Shown here: positions 10,710 through 22,293 of the stretch, one piece after another
Layout: every line of letters starts with the position of its first letter
Position numbering within the stretch: the first letter of the stretch is position 1
NCBI GenBank assembly: GCA_004151065.3
Contig: NWUY0304020122.1
Location: forward strand, 1 to 64,000
DNA from: Larix sibirica
Lineage: Eukaryota > Streptophyta > Pinopsida > Pinales > Pinaceae
DNA: 64,000 bases
Direction of reading: 5' to 3'
The notes under the pieces: generated by a model
The model's input: the letters and a program-made list of their open reading frames with translations, nothing else
Told to the model about the DNA's origin: nothing
The model's database searches: none
Position numbers and translations under genes: made by a program

Positions 10710-10933
10710 TCGACAGCAAGAGGAGAGGCAACAAAGATAGTAAAGCTAGCAGCAGAACTCACTATAGCGGAGGTAGAGTTAGAACCAGTGAATGTGCCCA
10801 TTTCCTCGTAACTATATCGCCCAGAATCCATCCCTGACTTTGTACCATCACCAGCAGTGGATACAGCGAAAGGAGCGAAACCAGTCGATCGAACACCCTG
10901 TAGCCACTGGACCCTTCCCAATCGCACGCTCAT
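10622..10933 (-). CDS. Hypothetical Gly/Ser/Thr-rich open frame
   Basis: A 103-codon frame starting MSVRLGRVQW, with Gly, Ser, Thr and Ala dominating residues 17-75 (for example FTGSNSTSAIVSSAASFT). It is the longest stretch of the family in its Gly/Ser/Tyr frame without a stop, and so the best clue to what the ancestral sequence may have encoded. Its 3' end overlaps the downstream frame at 10275-10709 in a different phase, consistent with one ancestral frame broken by an indel. No homologue is recalled. Confidence 0.2.
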   Translation of the reverse strand: MSVRLGRVQWLQGVRSTGFAPFAVSTAGDGTKSGMDSGRYSYEEMGTFTGSNSTSAIVSSAASFTIFVASPLAVDWLYSDGIVRDVTGFQIGFMDLLRMLTVL

Positions 10934-10999
10934 CCAATGCTCAAGAACCTACCCAACCTACCTAACTAGCTGATCATAAAATTACACCCGTCCATCCAA

Positions 11000-11250
11000 C
11001 CTATTAGCCAATTGTACTATGCCTATTTCCTGCTGGGTACTATTCCTGTTCTATTGATGGATCAATGGGTCATGGATAAGGAACCGAACGAAGGGGGCGC
11101 TGCAGGCTATCAAACTAGAAAAGATGCTGGGCGAGATGCTTTATCTCCTGCTACTGGTGCTATAACTAAATCAATTGAAAAACCACCTATATGGGTATGG
11201 TCCTTAAGCCTGGAAAACAGGCTGTATAGGAAGGTCTCAGATATATAGTA
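11000..11250 (+). repeat. Gly/Tyr/Ser family fragment, plus orientation
   Basis: The 78-codon frame at 11012-11248 contains GYQTRKDAGRDALSPATGAI, which resembles the RYGRDASYGSA segment near 26.57 kb and the AGYGTKYRYGTS segment near 8.13 kb. It is another piece of the family, oriented opposite to the block at 9.35-10.93 kb. Confidence 0.45.
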
Positions 11251-11370
11251 TTTCCTCAGGCTCTATAGGAAAGGGGCGAAGCCAAAAGGCCCGGCCTATC
11301 ACTTTATTTGCCGCTTAAACCGCCTATGCTTCCAGTGCTTCTTCAACGGATGAAACCCCCTCGTCCTTCT

Positions 11371-11398
11371 TGGGTCGGTCTCGCGGGTTCGTACCTCA
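11371..11398. repeat. Inverted copy of the 3368-3406 repeat
   Basis: The sequence gggtcggtctcgcg followed by tcgtacctca is the reverse complement of the two ends of 3368-3406, without the 10-bp insert found there. It is a short dispersed inverted repeat. Confidence 0.5.
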
Positions 11399-11539
11399 CC
11401 CCCTTTTCATGTCGTTTACCAGCGGGATATTACTTTCCCCCTTCATCAACAAGAGATAAGGCCCACTTCAACACTACTGGAACAGAGGAATACTAGATTG
11501 GATGACATCACGATGCACTTGTTAAAGATGTCAGACACT

Positions 11540-12230
11540 TTCACTTTGTGCTTGTCAGGGAATGACAGAAAGATTAAGGCTAGTACTCCACTGGGATGGC
11601 TGCTTGGCTACTCAACCGTGGCTTCTGCACTATTAAACTCTGCTACTCCACTGTGGCGACCGTGCGTGGCTGCTGCGCTATTTCAACTGGACTAATAATC
11701 AAATGGGCTACTCAAATGGAATGGATACTCATTGCCTAGAACCTCTACCCAGCTATAGAACCTCTTGTAACTGCTACTCAGCGCGGCTACTCAATGCAGC
11801 TACTCATCATTAGTGATAGAACTTGCTAGAATTATGCTCTAATCATCAAAAAAGCTCTACTCATGGGATGCTATACTCATCGAACACAGTGTATGAAGCT
11901 CTAGTATGATGTGCCAAGTAGTCAATCATCGTCGATATAAAAGGGGGTCCCCCAAGCCAGTTGGCATAGCCGATAGACGCTCGTCGATCCAGAAAGGAGA
12001 AGTCATAGTCGATGCCGCTCGTCGATGCCAGTAGTTGATGCCAGGAGTCTTTGCCAGTCATTATTGCCAGTAGTCAGTGTCAGAGCTATAAGGTAATTGC
12101 AGCAAGAAGTTCTAGTCACATGGCATGGAAGCTCCAGTCAGTAGTGCATGAATTAAGCTCTGGTCAGTGCAGCTACTCAGTAAGCTACTAAGTGCTAGGA
12201 GCCCTAGTCGTAGCCAAGTAGTCGATCATA
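11540..12230. repeat. Degenerate GCTACTC and GATGCCAGTAG repeats
   Basis: The first half (11580-11880) repeats ctgctactcca and ggctactcaa. The second half (11910-12120) repeats gtcgatgccagtag, ttgccagtcattattgcc and tagtcagtg. The second type recurs at 30.8-31.1 kb. Open frames here follow the repeats and match no family. Confidence 0.5.
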
Positions 12231-12329
12231 GGGGATACTTCCACAGAAACACATTGAATACTCAGAGATGACACGTAAAGGAGTGAAAGCAGTATTAATT
12301 GAAGACGCATAGAGGTACATGTTGGAGGT

Positions 12330-12530
12330 TACACTTAAGGTTACACAATGCATGCATGATGTTACACGATGAGGTTCGATGCTTGATTGAGGTATGATTA
12401 GGTTTACACAATGCATGTCCAGTTCGAGTTCGATGTTGATTGGCGTTGGCAAGCTTACCGAGATGGAAACAGAGTTCCTACAGCCGCCGACACTTAACGA
12501 GACGGAAACGGAGTTCCTACAGATACTCAC
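12330..12530. repeat. Two small duplications
   Basis: The word ttacacaatgcatg occurs at about 12343 and 12403. A second duplication gives cgagatggaaacagagttcc (from 12459) and cgagacggaaacggagttcc (from 12498), a period of 39 bp. The minus-strand frame over it therefore contains a repeated CRNSVS peptide. Confidence 0.6.
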
Positions 12531-12899
12531 AGGGAGGGGACTAATCCACAGGAAGGGACGGAGACTACGTCGACCAGAAATAGTACATTAAGACAGTGAT
12601 AAGACATGGTTGTTACTTACGAGCAGATACATTGAATTAACCAGATTGGATTGGATTAGTCTTCTGATGATCTGCTGATGACCAGATGTACAGCCCACTT
12701 CTTTTAGAGGGGTGGTCCTTCGGACGGACGGCCAACAGATACAAACCCGACAGATGAGGGAGACAGATAGAAAACCGACGGATGAAAGGGCAGACTAACA
12801 TGTTTCCAGGAAGGGACTGGTACAAGGACAGGATAAACAAGTTGCCAGGAGGTACTTGAAAAGCATTGTCTGAAGGGAGAAAAAAAGGCTATGGGTCTG
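12531..12899. other. No recognised gene
   Basis: Short motifs such as ttacttacgagca (about 12614) recur elsewhere (about 31157), but no gene is seen. Confidence 0.4.
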
Positions 12900-13200
12900 T
12901 ACTGACCTCAACCTTGTCCGAACAGTAATTCTCTGTCTACGTCAGGGTTCTAACTTTAAGAGTCCGGGTATGTCTGTCCTCAACTTTAAGGATGTATGTC
13001 TTCTCAACCTTGTCTAAAACGTTACTCAAACTGTCATTCGATGTCTGCTATGGGAAGATCAAACTATCTGTAAGGGGATGGCCTGAACTGTCCGGATGTA
13101 TCAACCAAGCTTGTCTCACAGGAAGGGTATGTAATCAACCAAGCTTGTCGTGCGTGTAAGAACTGTCATTCGATGTCCACGGGGTATGTCTGTCTCGCTT
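12900..13200. repeat. Degenerate repeats of ACTGTCATTCGATGTC and CAACCAAGCTTGTC
   Basis: The word aactgtcattcgatgtc occurs twice (about 13029 and 13160) and atcaaccaagcttgtc twice (about 13100 and 13134). Looser variants (caaccttgtc, tatgtctgtc) fill the gaps. Confidence 0.55.
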
Positions 13201-14737
13201 AACCTGGTCTCCTCTCAACGCTATTCGTTCATAAAGAAGAAAAGCAGCCTGGCCATCCCATGCATCAACCTAAACAACAAAAGAAGAGTATGGCACCAAC
13301 GACTCAATGGTTCGTTCGAAGCGCCGGCTCCTTCCCCTTGTCCAAATAGTCTGCCCCCGATAGGTAGGCTGATCCTCCTAGCTTACACCTCTTCCCCCAG
13401 CGCACGCCTCTTCCCCGGGTAGGCTTCTCTCCCCCAGGCTTAACGGTAGGTGGGAAAAAGCGCTTGGAAGCTGTCAAGTTCGAATCATTCTTACTTGCTT
13501 ACTTTGATATGAAGTATTCGCGGAGCTGAGCTGTACACCGAGCTTATCCTTTCCCTGGTGGCTTCTCCTTTTCGGTACGACAAGCACAGCATAGGATCTC
13601 CTTTTCGGTGCAGAATACAGCAGCCCTTAGCGATAGATCAAGTGAAAGGGTTCTTAGATGGATGCTTGTTGAATTGAGATACGAGTCATTACACTATCTC
13701 TTCCAAGGCCAAGGAAATCAGGAGTAATAACAGCTCATCAGTCGTCGTAAATTCAGAGTCTATTTCAATAACTTATCTTCCTTGGGCCTTTTTCCTTATT
13801 TATCTGGCTCTCGTTACCGAAGTCAGTTATTACTTGAAAGATCTCTTTCGAAGATTAAGAGAATCAACCTAGTCTCTCTTTGAAGCAAACTAATGACTCG
13901 TACGTATGCTTTTGGTAACTAGCCAGGGCCAAGCCGGCGACTTATAGGCGAAATCCTTACTACTCTCGACGAATACTACTATTAGATTATATATGTGATA
14001 TGAGAGTTTTTTCTTTCTATTGGTTGGGATAACTCGTTGGAGAAGACTTCGTGAATACTTCGTTGAGTGTGGCGCCTTATATCCTTGGCTTCGTTAAGCG
14101 GAGTTAGGGATACGAGGGCGGGTTCCATCATCTATTTAGAAAGATTCCTACTCTCTCCAGTTTCTTCAGGTACCCCGACCAGAGATGTCTGGCCTTATAC
14201 ATGCAGGAGGCCTTCCGACTCCGCTCCCTTACCCTCCGGCCACACCCGGGACCAGCTTCCACTCATAGGATCACTTCCTTTTTTACGGTGCTCCCATCTA
14301 CTAGGGGCACCAATATACCGACTGATAGCAGCATTGCCTCCGACCCCAGATAAGTGCGGTCCCGGAGGACCATCTCTATTTCAGTGATACCCCAGCGGCA
14401 TTACCAGTCTAGATCCCATACCAGCAGTCAGGACGATATCATCCAGGCCCCAGCGACGGGCCACCTCTTCCAGGCAGCAGCACAGTACACAGTCTAGCTC
14501 CTCTTCCAGCTCTTCCTTCAGACAGCCCTCTCTCTTTTTCCCTCTGGCATTTTATTTTGTTCATTAGGTGATAACCCAGAAGAATTCATAAGAGAAGGTA
14601 GTAGGGTATAGGGTTCATAGACTAGTGCCTACCCTAATCAGTATTCCTGGCTGAAGCAATAGGTGATGTAAAGTAGGGTAAAGGTTCTATCTCTAGGTGG
14701 GTAGGTGAGTTGTTAGGAGGTACTAATGTGATGGCAG
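13201..14737. other. No recognised gene
   Basis: No gene, tRNA or strong repeat was recognised. A 106-codon plus-strand frame at 14067-14387 has no known motif. Confidence 0.4.
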
Positions 14738-14820
14738 GTCTGTGAACGCTGCTGTCTGGAAGGCGGTAAATCCAAGAGCTCTAAGGGAAGCCGGTGAACG
14801 CTGGCTGGCTGTTTGGGGCA
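14738..14820 (+). repeat. Dispersed repeat E, copy 1
   Basis: This segment aligns with 56720-56797 in the same orientation. The best shared core is cggtgaacgctgg and gctgtttggggc, preceded by aaggcggt and ctctaagggaag / ctctcagggaag. Within this copy the phrase gtgaacgctg is itself duplicated, 53 bp apart. Confidence 0.6.
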
Positions 14821-15344
14821 TTCATTCCAAAGGTAAGTAGTCGTAAGGTGAAGCAGGTGGGAACGGTAACAAAGAAGTAATAATAAAGCGGATGTTCCAA
14901 GTCAATACTCAAGGTGTAAGTGCCTAAGCAGCCGGTTCAATAACTAAGTATCGTGAGGCAGTATTTACTAAATCCAAGAGGGAAATTCCAACTATTAAGC
15001 AATCCAAGACTGCCCTTAAATAATCAGAATAGGGGGAGTAGCTGTCCAACCAAAAGTTTAGTCCCTTAGAGCACTTATTATTTTTTTTCCAAAAGGCTCA
15101 ATAGACCTCAGACTAGATCGAGAACTTGTGTAAGCACTTATAAAGCTACCACTTATTATGGAAGGTAGTTCCGTTGGGAGGCGAGAGTTTAGATAGTGGA
15201 TTTTGACAAGGCTTGGCAAATGCTTAAAATTGAAATTCTTTTCCAACGCTTGAAAGCATTTCCTTTCTCGGTTTCTCTAACTGTGTGAACTTTTTGATGA
15301 GTGAAAAATGACTTGGTCAATCAATTCCTTGATAGTAGTTAGCA
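14821..15344. other. No recognised gene
   Basis: Nothing was recognised apart from short aatccaag words. Confidence 0.35.
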
Positions 15345-15600
15345 TATGAAATGATGCAAGAACTATGCTCGGCGCTAATTTTGCTTTCTCCTCTAGAAAA
15401 TAATGATTTATCCTAACGGCACTAATCCAATTATTCATTAATTTGAGCTCTTTTGATGGGGATTTTTCTAGAGCTTCTAAATAGTTGGAGAGCACACACA
15501 AATGATGTGAAACATATGCTCGGCGCTAATTTGTTCCTCTCCTCTATAAAATGGCGATTTCTCCTAACGGCGCTAATTCAATTTTGGGCAAATTCGAGCT
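15345..15600. repeat. Diverged tandem duplication, unit about 150 bp
   Basis: Segments at about 15350-15450 and 15500-15602 match along their length. Shared landmarks are atgctcggcgctaattt, tctcctcta, gattt..tcctaacggc and atttgagct / attcgagct. A partial third piece near 15700-15750 carries ttctcctctagaaa and, inverted, aaattagcgctcgg. Confidence 0.65.
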
Positions 15601-15602
15601 TA

Positions 15603-16434
15603 GCAAATACACAGCTAAAACTGGACCAATTGACTAAAGCAAGTGTCCATACTCCAGGTGAGACTAACACAGTTAATCAAGCTTGTTTATAAGGCCACCT
15701 TCTCCTCTAGAAACAGGAGAATCCACAAATTAGCGCTCGGAAATCAATTTATACAAGCTATACACAATGTGCTTTAGGTTACTTTATGCATTAGCTAAAA
15801 TTAGGTGATACAAGCGAAGTATGGGTGATTAGCTTCGAGCGATTAGCTTCGATTAGGTCGCACAATGAGGGTTACACAATGATGTTGTCTGCGAAGGGGG
15901 ATCAGCAAGGTCTACAACAGCCTTTGCATACAAGACCTCTGGCAAGTGATCCCGGCCATAAATATGCCGGTAAGCAGCTTAATAACCCGACCAAGCATAT
16001 AAGCCTTTTATCTCTTGATGCACCTCAAAACACTATACGTTGTTCGTTGGCTGTTTTCGTCCGTCCGTTATTGCCGTGTGCCGTATCTGTTGTTGCCGTT
16101 CGTTGTTCCCTCTCTTTCGTTCTATAAATAGAAGCTGTTTTATTTGTGCGTAATAGCTGTGTGTTGTGCGTTTAGTGGGTAGAGCTTAAAGTGTATCTGT
16201 AAACCGGGCTCTATATACTATATCGCCTCTAGTGTCCAGGCATCTAGTGTTCCAGAAAGCGTCATAAATAACGTAATGAAATTGATAACTGAAAGCGTAC
16301 GTGTAAAGACCTATGGCTATTGGCCTCGGCTATAATAGATAAATGTTATGAAAGGTTATATAGTGAAATGAAAATCCATTTCAATGTTATTATTATAATT
16401 GTGGTACCCTCACACCAAGAGCGTACTACAGCTC
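15603..16434. other. No recognised gene
   Basis: Contains a small run of attagcttcga units (about 15825-15860), but no gene was recognised. Confidence 0.35.
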
Positions 16435-16510
16435 TTATATATGATTCACCAGTTGAGACTCATACGGCCACATACATAGATAGAGCCTCAGGGAGGGGAT
16501 GTAGTGCCCA
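16435..16510 (+). repeat. Interspersed repeat A, partial copy
   Basis: Shares ttatatatgattcacca, then atcatacg / ctcatacg and cctcagggaggggat, with the copy at 41434-41520. See the family A entries at 30-31 kb and 41 kb. Confidence 0.55.
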
Positions 16511-16689
16511 GCGAAGTGGTAGCACCCATTCTTCTAATTATTCAAAACATTTCAAGTTGCCAACGGATATGAGGAGGATAGGGTGGGCTCCCTTACGCAA
16601 TACTATTGCTCAAGGTGTATCTGTAACTAAATATAAGCAATCCACTAAGAGCTAAATAAGGTGCACTTCAGCTGAGAGCTACTTAAGTA

Positions 16690-17200
16690 AGATATACAAT
16701 TGAGAATCGCATTTATATGTGATACTCGCATCTCTACATTTCACTTTGCCTTTGTAATCTTAATAATATACGAAATCTTAGGGCATTAAGACTAGGGACT
16801 ACAAAGATACCCCATTTGGCTAAAGCTTAGGCTTTTCTCTTAAGGCTTCCACTCTCTCTTGCTCAAAGAATGGAGACTATGGTAGTATATTAAGGCTTAT
16901 TGCCATGGAAAAAAAAGTCAGACTAGAGCTAGTCTCTTAAGGCTCATTTACATGGGACTTAATGGACAAAGCTTGTCTCTGGTTAATGTCCTAAGCAAGT
17001 GTCCATAACTATTTTGGACTAAGATAGTAGTGTCTTTTAAGGGCTGCCATTGACTAAGGCTGCGTGTAAGACCTATTGCTATGGGAATGGCACTCTAAGG
17101 CTACTAGTAAAGTTGGGCTAAAGGGGCTGCTAATAGTTTTACTAAAGCAGCAATTAGTAGAGCTTACGGAAACAACTAGGTAGTACTACTTACTGTATGG
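16690..17200. repeat. ACTCGCATCTCTAC motif and TAAGGCTTA-rich stretch
   Basis: The word tactcgcatctctac followed by a/g and tttcact occurs at 16723 and again at 40723. From 16790 to 17180 the sequence is rich in variants of taaggctta, ggactaa and ctattgctatgg, suggesting slipped duplications. No gene was recognised. Confidence 0.4.
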
Positions 17201-18949
17201 ACTTAAGGCAGTTTATAAGGCATTATTCCATGGAATTTACTCTTTGGCTGGATGCAATAATCAATTGCTTTGAAGTTTAGCGGGCTTCTTGAACCGGCTG
17301 AGATTAGTAGAACCGGGGCTTGAAAAACAAAAAGGACCCATAGGACCCGGAGGGACTCGACCAAAGAGCAGCAGCCATCGGATTTATCCACTCGACCTAC
17401 ACAAAAAAAACCACTCTGGATAAAAAAACACGTCACATCTATAAACAGACTTAAGGTACCACCATACAGCCCCTTTTCTTATTGGGAGGGAATGCTTCAG
17501 CCTCACCTACTATATGAATTTGTTTTTGACAGCTACCACACCAGTCTTGGATCCTTGTAACTGCTTGGATTGAGGAACTACTCCCAGCGGAGCGGAGATT
17601 GGAAGTAAGGGCTTGGGTGCGCGGGCACAGCATTCTATTAACTTTAACCTACTTCTTGCCTTTACTTAACGTGCAACCGTGCGTGCTACTAATAACCATG
17701 ATTCTATTTACTTACGACAGACACTTAGTGAGTGATTTAACGTGCTTCCACTTGCTTTAGGAATCTTTGTGGGGACACTATTGATATTGTTGGGGGGCTG
17801 GGCCTTTACCCGGCCAGATACTATCGATCAATTAAGAAAGCACCTGCACAACCCCAGCTTTATATATATAAGTTAGTGCTTCCAGAATCCCACTACTTAA
17901 ACACATGCCCGCCCGGATTGCATGGATGAGGGACCTGGCTGGGAAAGCAGGAAGACTTTAAGTTGGATGGACAGCTACCCTTCGTTGGATCGTACGCGGA
18001 AGCTGCTTGCATTTAGTCAATACAGCCAGACCCCTTTAGATTGATTTGACGGAGGAAAACACTTACCTTCCCCTTTCTGTTCACTGGTCCCTTCCTTTTA
18101 CTCCGATGGACGCTTGCACCTACTACCCTACTACCCGCTTCAACCGCATTAAGAAGGAAGGAATGAGCACTTGGTTGGGAATGAGCACCGATCAAATAAA
18201 AGAAAAGAAAGAAAGGATAAAAAGAAGATTGAATAAACGGCCTGTTGAGGAATGAATGATCCCGCTACGGTATGGTCTTGTACGGTCTTATCTCAGCTGG
18301 GACGGTATCAGGTACGGGTTCGCACTTGGTAGCACTAAATAAAGCTCTAAATCACTTGGATGAACACGGCTCCCCGTGCAATTAAAGGTTGGCATTGCTT
18401 TAGCCCATTTAGTGAAATAATTGATAGGCCACCTTTGCGCTCTCCAATTTACCACTTAAAGGCCACCTTCGTCATGGGGGAATGAACCAGCTACTCGCAA
18501 GGCCAACTTCTATTACTGAATTTACCAGTTCAAAGAAGGAAGAAGGTCCAGGTCAGTCAATTTCAATTATTGGCTACTTCCCATACGCTACCTTTCATTA
18601 GTGAATTCCCCATCTCGATGGACCAAGTTCAAACTCTCTATAATTTTTAGACGCCACCTTATATTACTTAATTTATCATAAGATAAGTAAGACCGGGTTC
18701 ACGTAGGATAATTTGTGATAATTGGGGGGGTTTAAAGACATACTCCTATCATCTTTTTAATTTAAGAGTCACAAGCTTCGGCGATATGGCCTTTTATTAA
18801 GTAATAAAAAATTGAATCCTTTACTCTCCGGCGATAATTGGTTTTATCCTTAAGAGTTCCTATCAACGAGAATAAGTTTTTGTGCCGAAATGGGGTCCTT
18901 ATTCTTGGCTCTTCTGCCAGTAGAACTAGCTCACTAACTCTATATAGTC
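17201..18949. other. No recognised gene; GGCCACCTT words
   Basis: Only short chance frames were found. The word aggccacctt recurs at about 18388, 18461 and, altered, elsewhere in the window (about 15691). At 17340-17360 a T-arm-like ggactcgacc was noticed, but no cloverleaf forms. Confidence 0.35.
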
Positions 18950-19700
18950 TGTCCTTTTGGGGCTCCTTCCAACCACTCTATTTATGAGTGAAATGGTTAA
19001 TTTGTGAGTATGAGGCTCCGACATAACTTGTTAGTTAATACGGCCAACAAGTTGTTAGTGGGATCTTTCTTAAAGGTTTTATTAGGTTAAAAGGGTATAA
19101 AAACATTGTGTTTGTAGGGACCAATACCTTGTTAATTATCTTCTGGTGCCAACTTGGGAACCACATATATTGCACATGGGTGGAAACCGTTTTCAATCTC
19201 TAAATTTAATGCTTTAACCTTGCAATTTGTAATTTGGACTGCTTAACTTTCATCCCGTCGACCTTCTTCTGTGGTTCAATGGCCTCTTGCTACCTCATTA
19301 ATCTGTCAATGTGCTTCTATAGTAACCCTACCTGGGTCTACCACTACTTCAACTTTTGTTCCATGCTCTAAACACTGTCATCCTTGATAATAACTTGTGA
19401 AGCTTCTACATCTTTTTTCATTCTAGCATCTACAATTGGCCTTTTTACTTCATGTACCTCTGTATTAAAATTGCTATCATCACATGAAGTGGATTATAGC
19501 AAGTTCTTATCCACATCAATAGCTTTAACAAGGTTTACAATCCTTCCTTACATTGCTGGACTTTTCATTTATCCCTTAATTTTTCCACTAGTTGCAGCTT
19601 CTCATTATCCTTTCTTGACTCCTTTCTCATTTGCTCTTTTTGTTTTATTATAGTATTTACAGAGGTGAGCCACAAGGAACATGGAATTATTCTTTGTAAT
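18950..19700 (-). pseudogene. Decayed coding-like sequence, unidentified
   Basis: On the minus strand, frames in two phases read like protein. Near 19465-19390 is VKRPIVDARMKKDVEASQVI, and near 19230-19110 is ALNLEIENGFHP followed by YVVPKLAPEDN. Stops and shifts separate them. The first piece is charged and helix-like, as in a retroelement gag coiled region, but I cannot name a family. The hydrophobic plus-strand frame at 19384-19653 is the complement of this and not a separate gene. Confidence 0.3.
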
Positions 19701-20347
19701 TGTTACATGCTTTTATTATTATTCTCTCTCTAGCGCTATTGAGAACAATAAAAGGTGGAGCTGCATCCATATCGCGCATGCCAATGAGAAACTTGAATCA
19801 ACGGTTCACTTCTACTTTATTTAGACCTGACCAGGCCATCAGGAAATAACGGAGACAGTCACCTAGTTCAATATTGATTGCGGTAAGTGACATTCCCAAT
19901 CAATTGGTTGGAGAGATAGAGGCGCATCAAGTCGCATGCAGAAATATCCACGTCGTTTTATGGACGATGGATAGAGGAAGAGACGACGTAACCTTACATA
20001 GCTGGATTAATTATACTAATAAGGGTATTTAATTGTACAAAGAAGACTAACCTAAAAGGGGGCATTCTCCCAGTCTGGATATATTTTTGAACTAGGCCCC
20101 CACACCCTGGCCTGGTTTACTGGGCTGGACAGGAGCGATAGCGATGTGATATTTCCTTCCCCACGAACGCTAGTAAGTTATTCTTAGGGCTTTAAGATAA
20201 GTCGGCGATCCAAGAAAATCCTAAGTCTAATCAAGCAAGCACGGTTGTAGCATAAAATAAAGCAATAAGTAAGACAACCAGCTATGCCATCCACTATACT
20301 TCATTCAAAGACGCCGTAGTTTCCCTTAAAAAACTTTCGGAGAAACT
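19701..20347. other. No recognised gene
   Basis: No motif or repeat was recognised. Confidence 0.35.
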
Positions 20348-20557
20348 TCAGAGGAGCTGCTTGAAACCCTTAATAAAATTGATTTCAATTTTGCTGTTCT
20401 CACGCAGGTCAATGAGTCCTTGCCCGATCTGGCAATAGAGTCCTATAGAGAAGAGACTGCCTGCCTTACTTAGACTTATCGAAAATAGTAGAATCAATAA
20501 AATAAAAGGGAATAGTATGTGAGCCCAATTATTATTATTATATTCCATCTTAATCAT
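20348..20557 (-). CDS. Hypothetical small membrane protein frame
   Basis: A 69-codon frame starting MIKMEYNNNNWAH. Residues 11-30 form one plausible membrane segment (HILFPFILLILLFSISL), followed by a polar tail ending in KGFKQLL. The composition is more protein-like than most frames in the window and is not built of repeats. No family is recognised, and the start codon has no supporting signal. It could be an unknown mitochondrial open frame or chance. Confidence 0.2.
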   Translation of the reverse strand: MIKMEYNNNNWAHILFPFILLILLFSISLSKAGSLFSIGLYCQIGQGLIDLRENSKIEINFIKGFKQLL

Positions 20558-20559
20558 GA

Positions 20560-22293
20560 AAGTTATGTTTTATATCTCTAAGAATGACATTTCACGATGT
20601 CTCACACAGATAGGCTATATGCCAAAGCTACCAGGATTGCTGCAATTGATGTGATTAGGATAACTTAAATTGATGCTTGCTGGTTTAATCCGGGCTGGTT
20701 GATGAACCCAGCTGGGGCATACCTAATGAACCTAAAAAAAATCTTTTATTTATAAAATACACGGTTTGAGGAGGTTTTTGGCATAAATCGGAACCACTCC
20801 TTAAAGGAAAAAAACTAGCTCTTCGGGTAGAAGAAGTTTTTTAACTAACTCGCTTAAGGCTCTAACTAACTGCCCTGCCTCCCCCGGGTGCAAAGTGTAA
20901 TATTAAGTACTCAAGGGTGGCCTATGAAGGGCAAGCACCTAGGGCCTATGCCTTACAGGTGGAAACATTTGAGATAGAAGGGGTGGCCTATAAAGATGGA
21001 AGGTAACTGGTCAACTGATTTAATAGGTTGAATAGGACCCAAGACCACCTATCGGACCTTACCCGGACGGTAAATTAACTAGTTAAAACCTGGCCTTATC
21101 TTCAGATTAATAGCTCACTCACTTCCCCATGGCATAAATGTCTCCCTCAACCCCCTCTCCCGGTGGAAAGCCCCTACTAAGATCGAGTGCATAATTATTC
21201 CCTAAATGCCCGCCCTTTCAACGCTATATCTATCTTGCTATCCCTATACTATTACTTATATAATCAATAAATATAAGTAGGTAGCACACATAAATTAAAT
21301 CAATAGTGAAATGCTCTCTCTATTGGAGGTCGAGCGTATTTTGAAAGTGTTTCATCATATTACGTTTATAATGTGACAATATAAATATAGCTTTAGTCTA
21401 AGAGTGCTCTTCTTAAGGCGCATAAATGCTATCTCTATCCCCAGGGCAGTAAATACATGATGTAGGCCAACCTTATTTTTCCAACCACCTCCTTATAAGG
21501 GGGATTATATATGGACTGCCTTTACTAGTGAAATTGACCCTATGGACTAACTGGAGGGTAGCCATTAACCCTAGCAATTGACCGTAGCAATTTACTGGAG
21601 GGATTTACTGGATTGACTGACCGTATTAACCGATCGTATTTACTGACCTTTACATAAATAAACTAGTAACAATCCTTTCCCCTACCCTCACGAGGACTAC
21701 TTATACCTTACACGCACTGGTCAGTAACACCGAATCTGGACCTTTGGGTTCGATCGGCTTTCGAACTCCTTACACTCACTATATGAAGAAGGACATGACT
21801 ACTTAAAGCGAGGATAGCGGGACGGGCGGCTACTTATTTGTATTTCAGGATGGAAATTTATCCGCCTCTTGCTTGCCGGATCTAGATACTACGCACGCGG
21901 GCTTACCGAACAGCACTTTCGTTGTTCCCATCTCTCTTCCTTCCAGAATGAACTCACATCATACAAAATTATGAACCGCAAACATTAGGTTTACTTTACG
22001 AGAATAAAGGTTGGGAGTTTGACCTTTAGGATAAGAGAGGTCCAGTGGCTACTGCAACTATTTTATGGGCACCAGTCCCACCCAGTCATTATATGAGTAG
22101 CCTAGGCATTATCCAATTAGTCCAGAATTTATTATAGCAACTGCAACTAATACACTGCAATTCGGGATCTTTACCAACTAGTAATTGAGATCGTTACATA
22201 CCTGCAGGTACCCTATAAATAATAGATTTTTATAAATTGAAATAGTGACTGAAAATCTTTTTGAAGATCTGGTCCATTGCTTATGGGCTATGA
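20560..22293. other. No recognised gene; small slipped repeats
   Basis: At 21530-21660 the words atttactgg, attgacc and ccgtatt recur in a degenerate run. The word ggtaaattaactagt at 21070 recurs at 59704. No gene was recognised. Confidence 0.4.

Larger units (their letters stand above)
9350..10933 (-). repeat. Long minus-orientation block of the Gly/Tyr/Ser family
   Basis: The largest block of the family. On the plus strand a frame from about 9400 to 9960 is open apart from about four stops and is very rich in P, V, A, D and E (for example VADPIALVSPVAEASVADPD). On the minus strand the same DNA gives Gly/Ser/Thr/Tyr-rich or Leu/Asp-rich peptides. Two overlapping minus-strand open frames at its high-coordinate end, listed separately, are the best preserved parts. 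Unit words are gatcca, gttcca, gcagta and gcagag. Confidence 0.5.

Noticed and set aside
15800-15880. CRISPR-like or regularly spaced repeats of attagcttcga
   Set aside because: Only two close copies without regular spacers; simple slippage explains them.
17330-17420. Possible minus-strand tRNA around ggactcgacc
   Set aside because: Only a T-arm-like fragment is present; no acceptor or D arm pairs with it.
18260-18330. Possible group II intron domain V from gtacggtctt and cgggttcgc words
   Set aside because: No 34-nt hairpin with the conserved catalytic triad and GNRA-type loop could be formed.
19384-19653. Hydrophobic 89-codon frame, possible membrane protein
   Set aside because: The opposite strand reads as charged coding-like sequence in pieces, so the hydrophobic frame is its complement.
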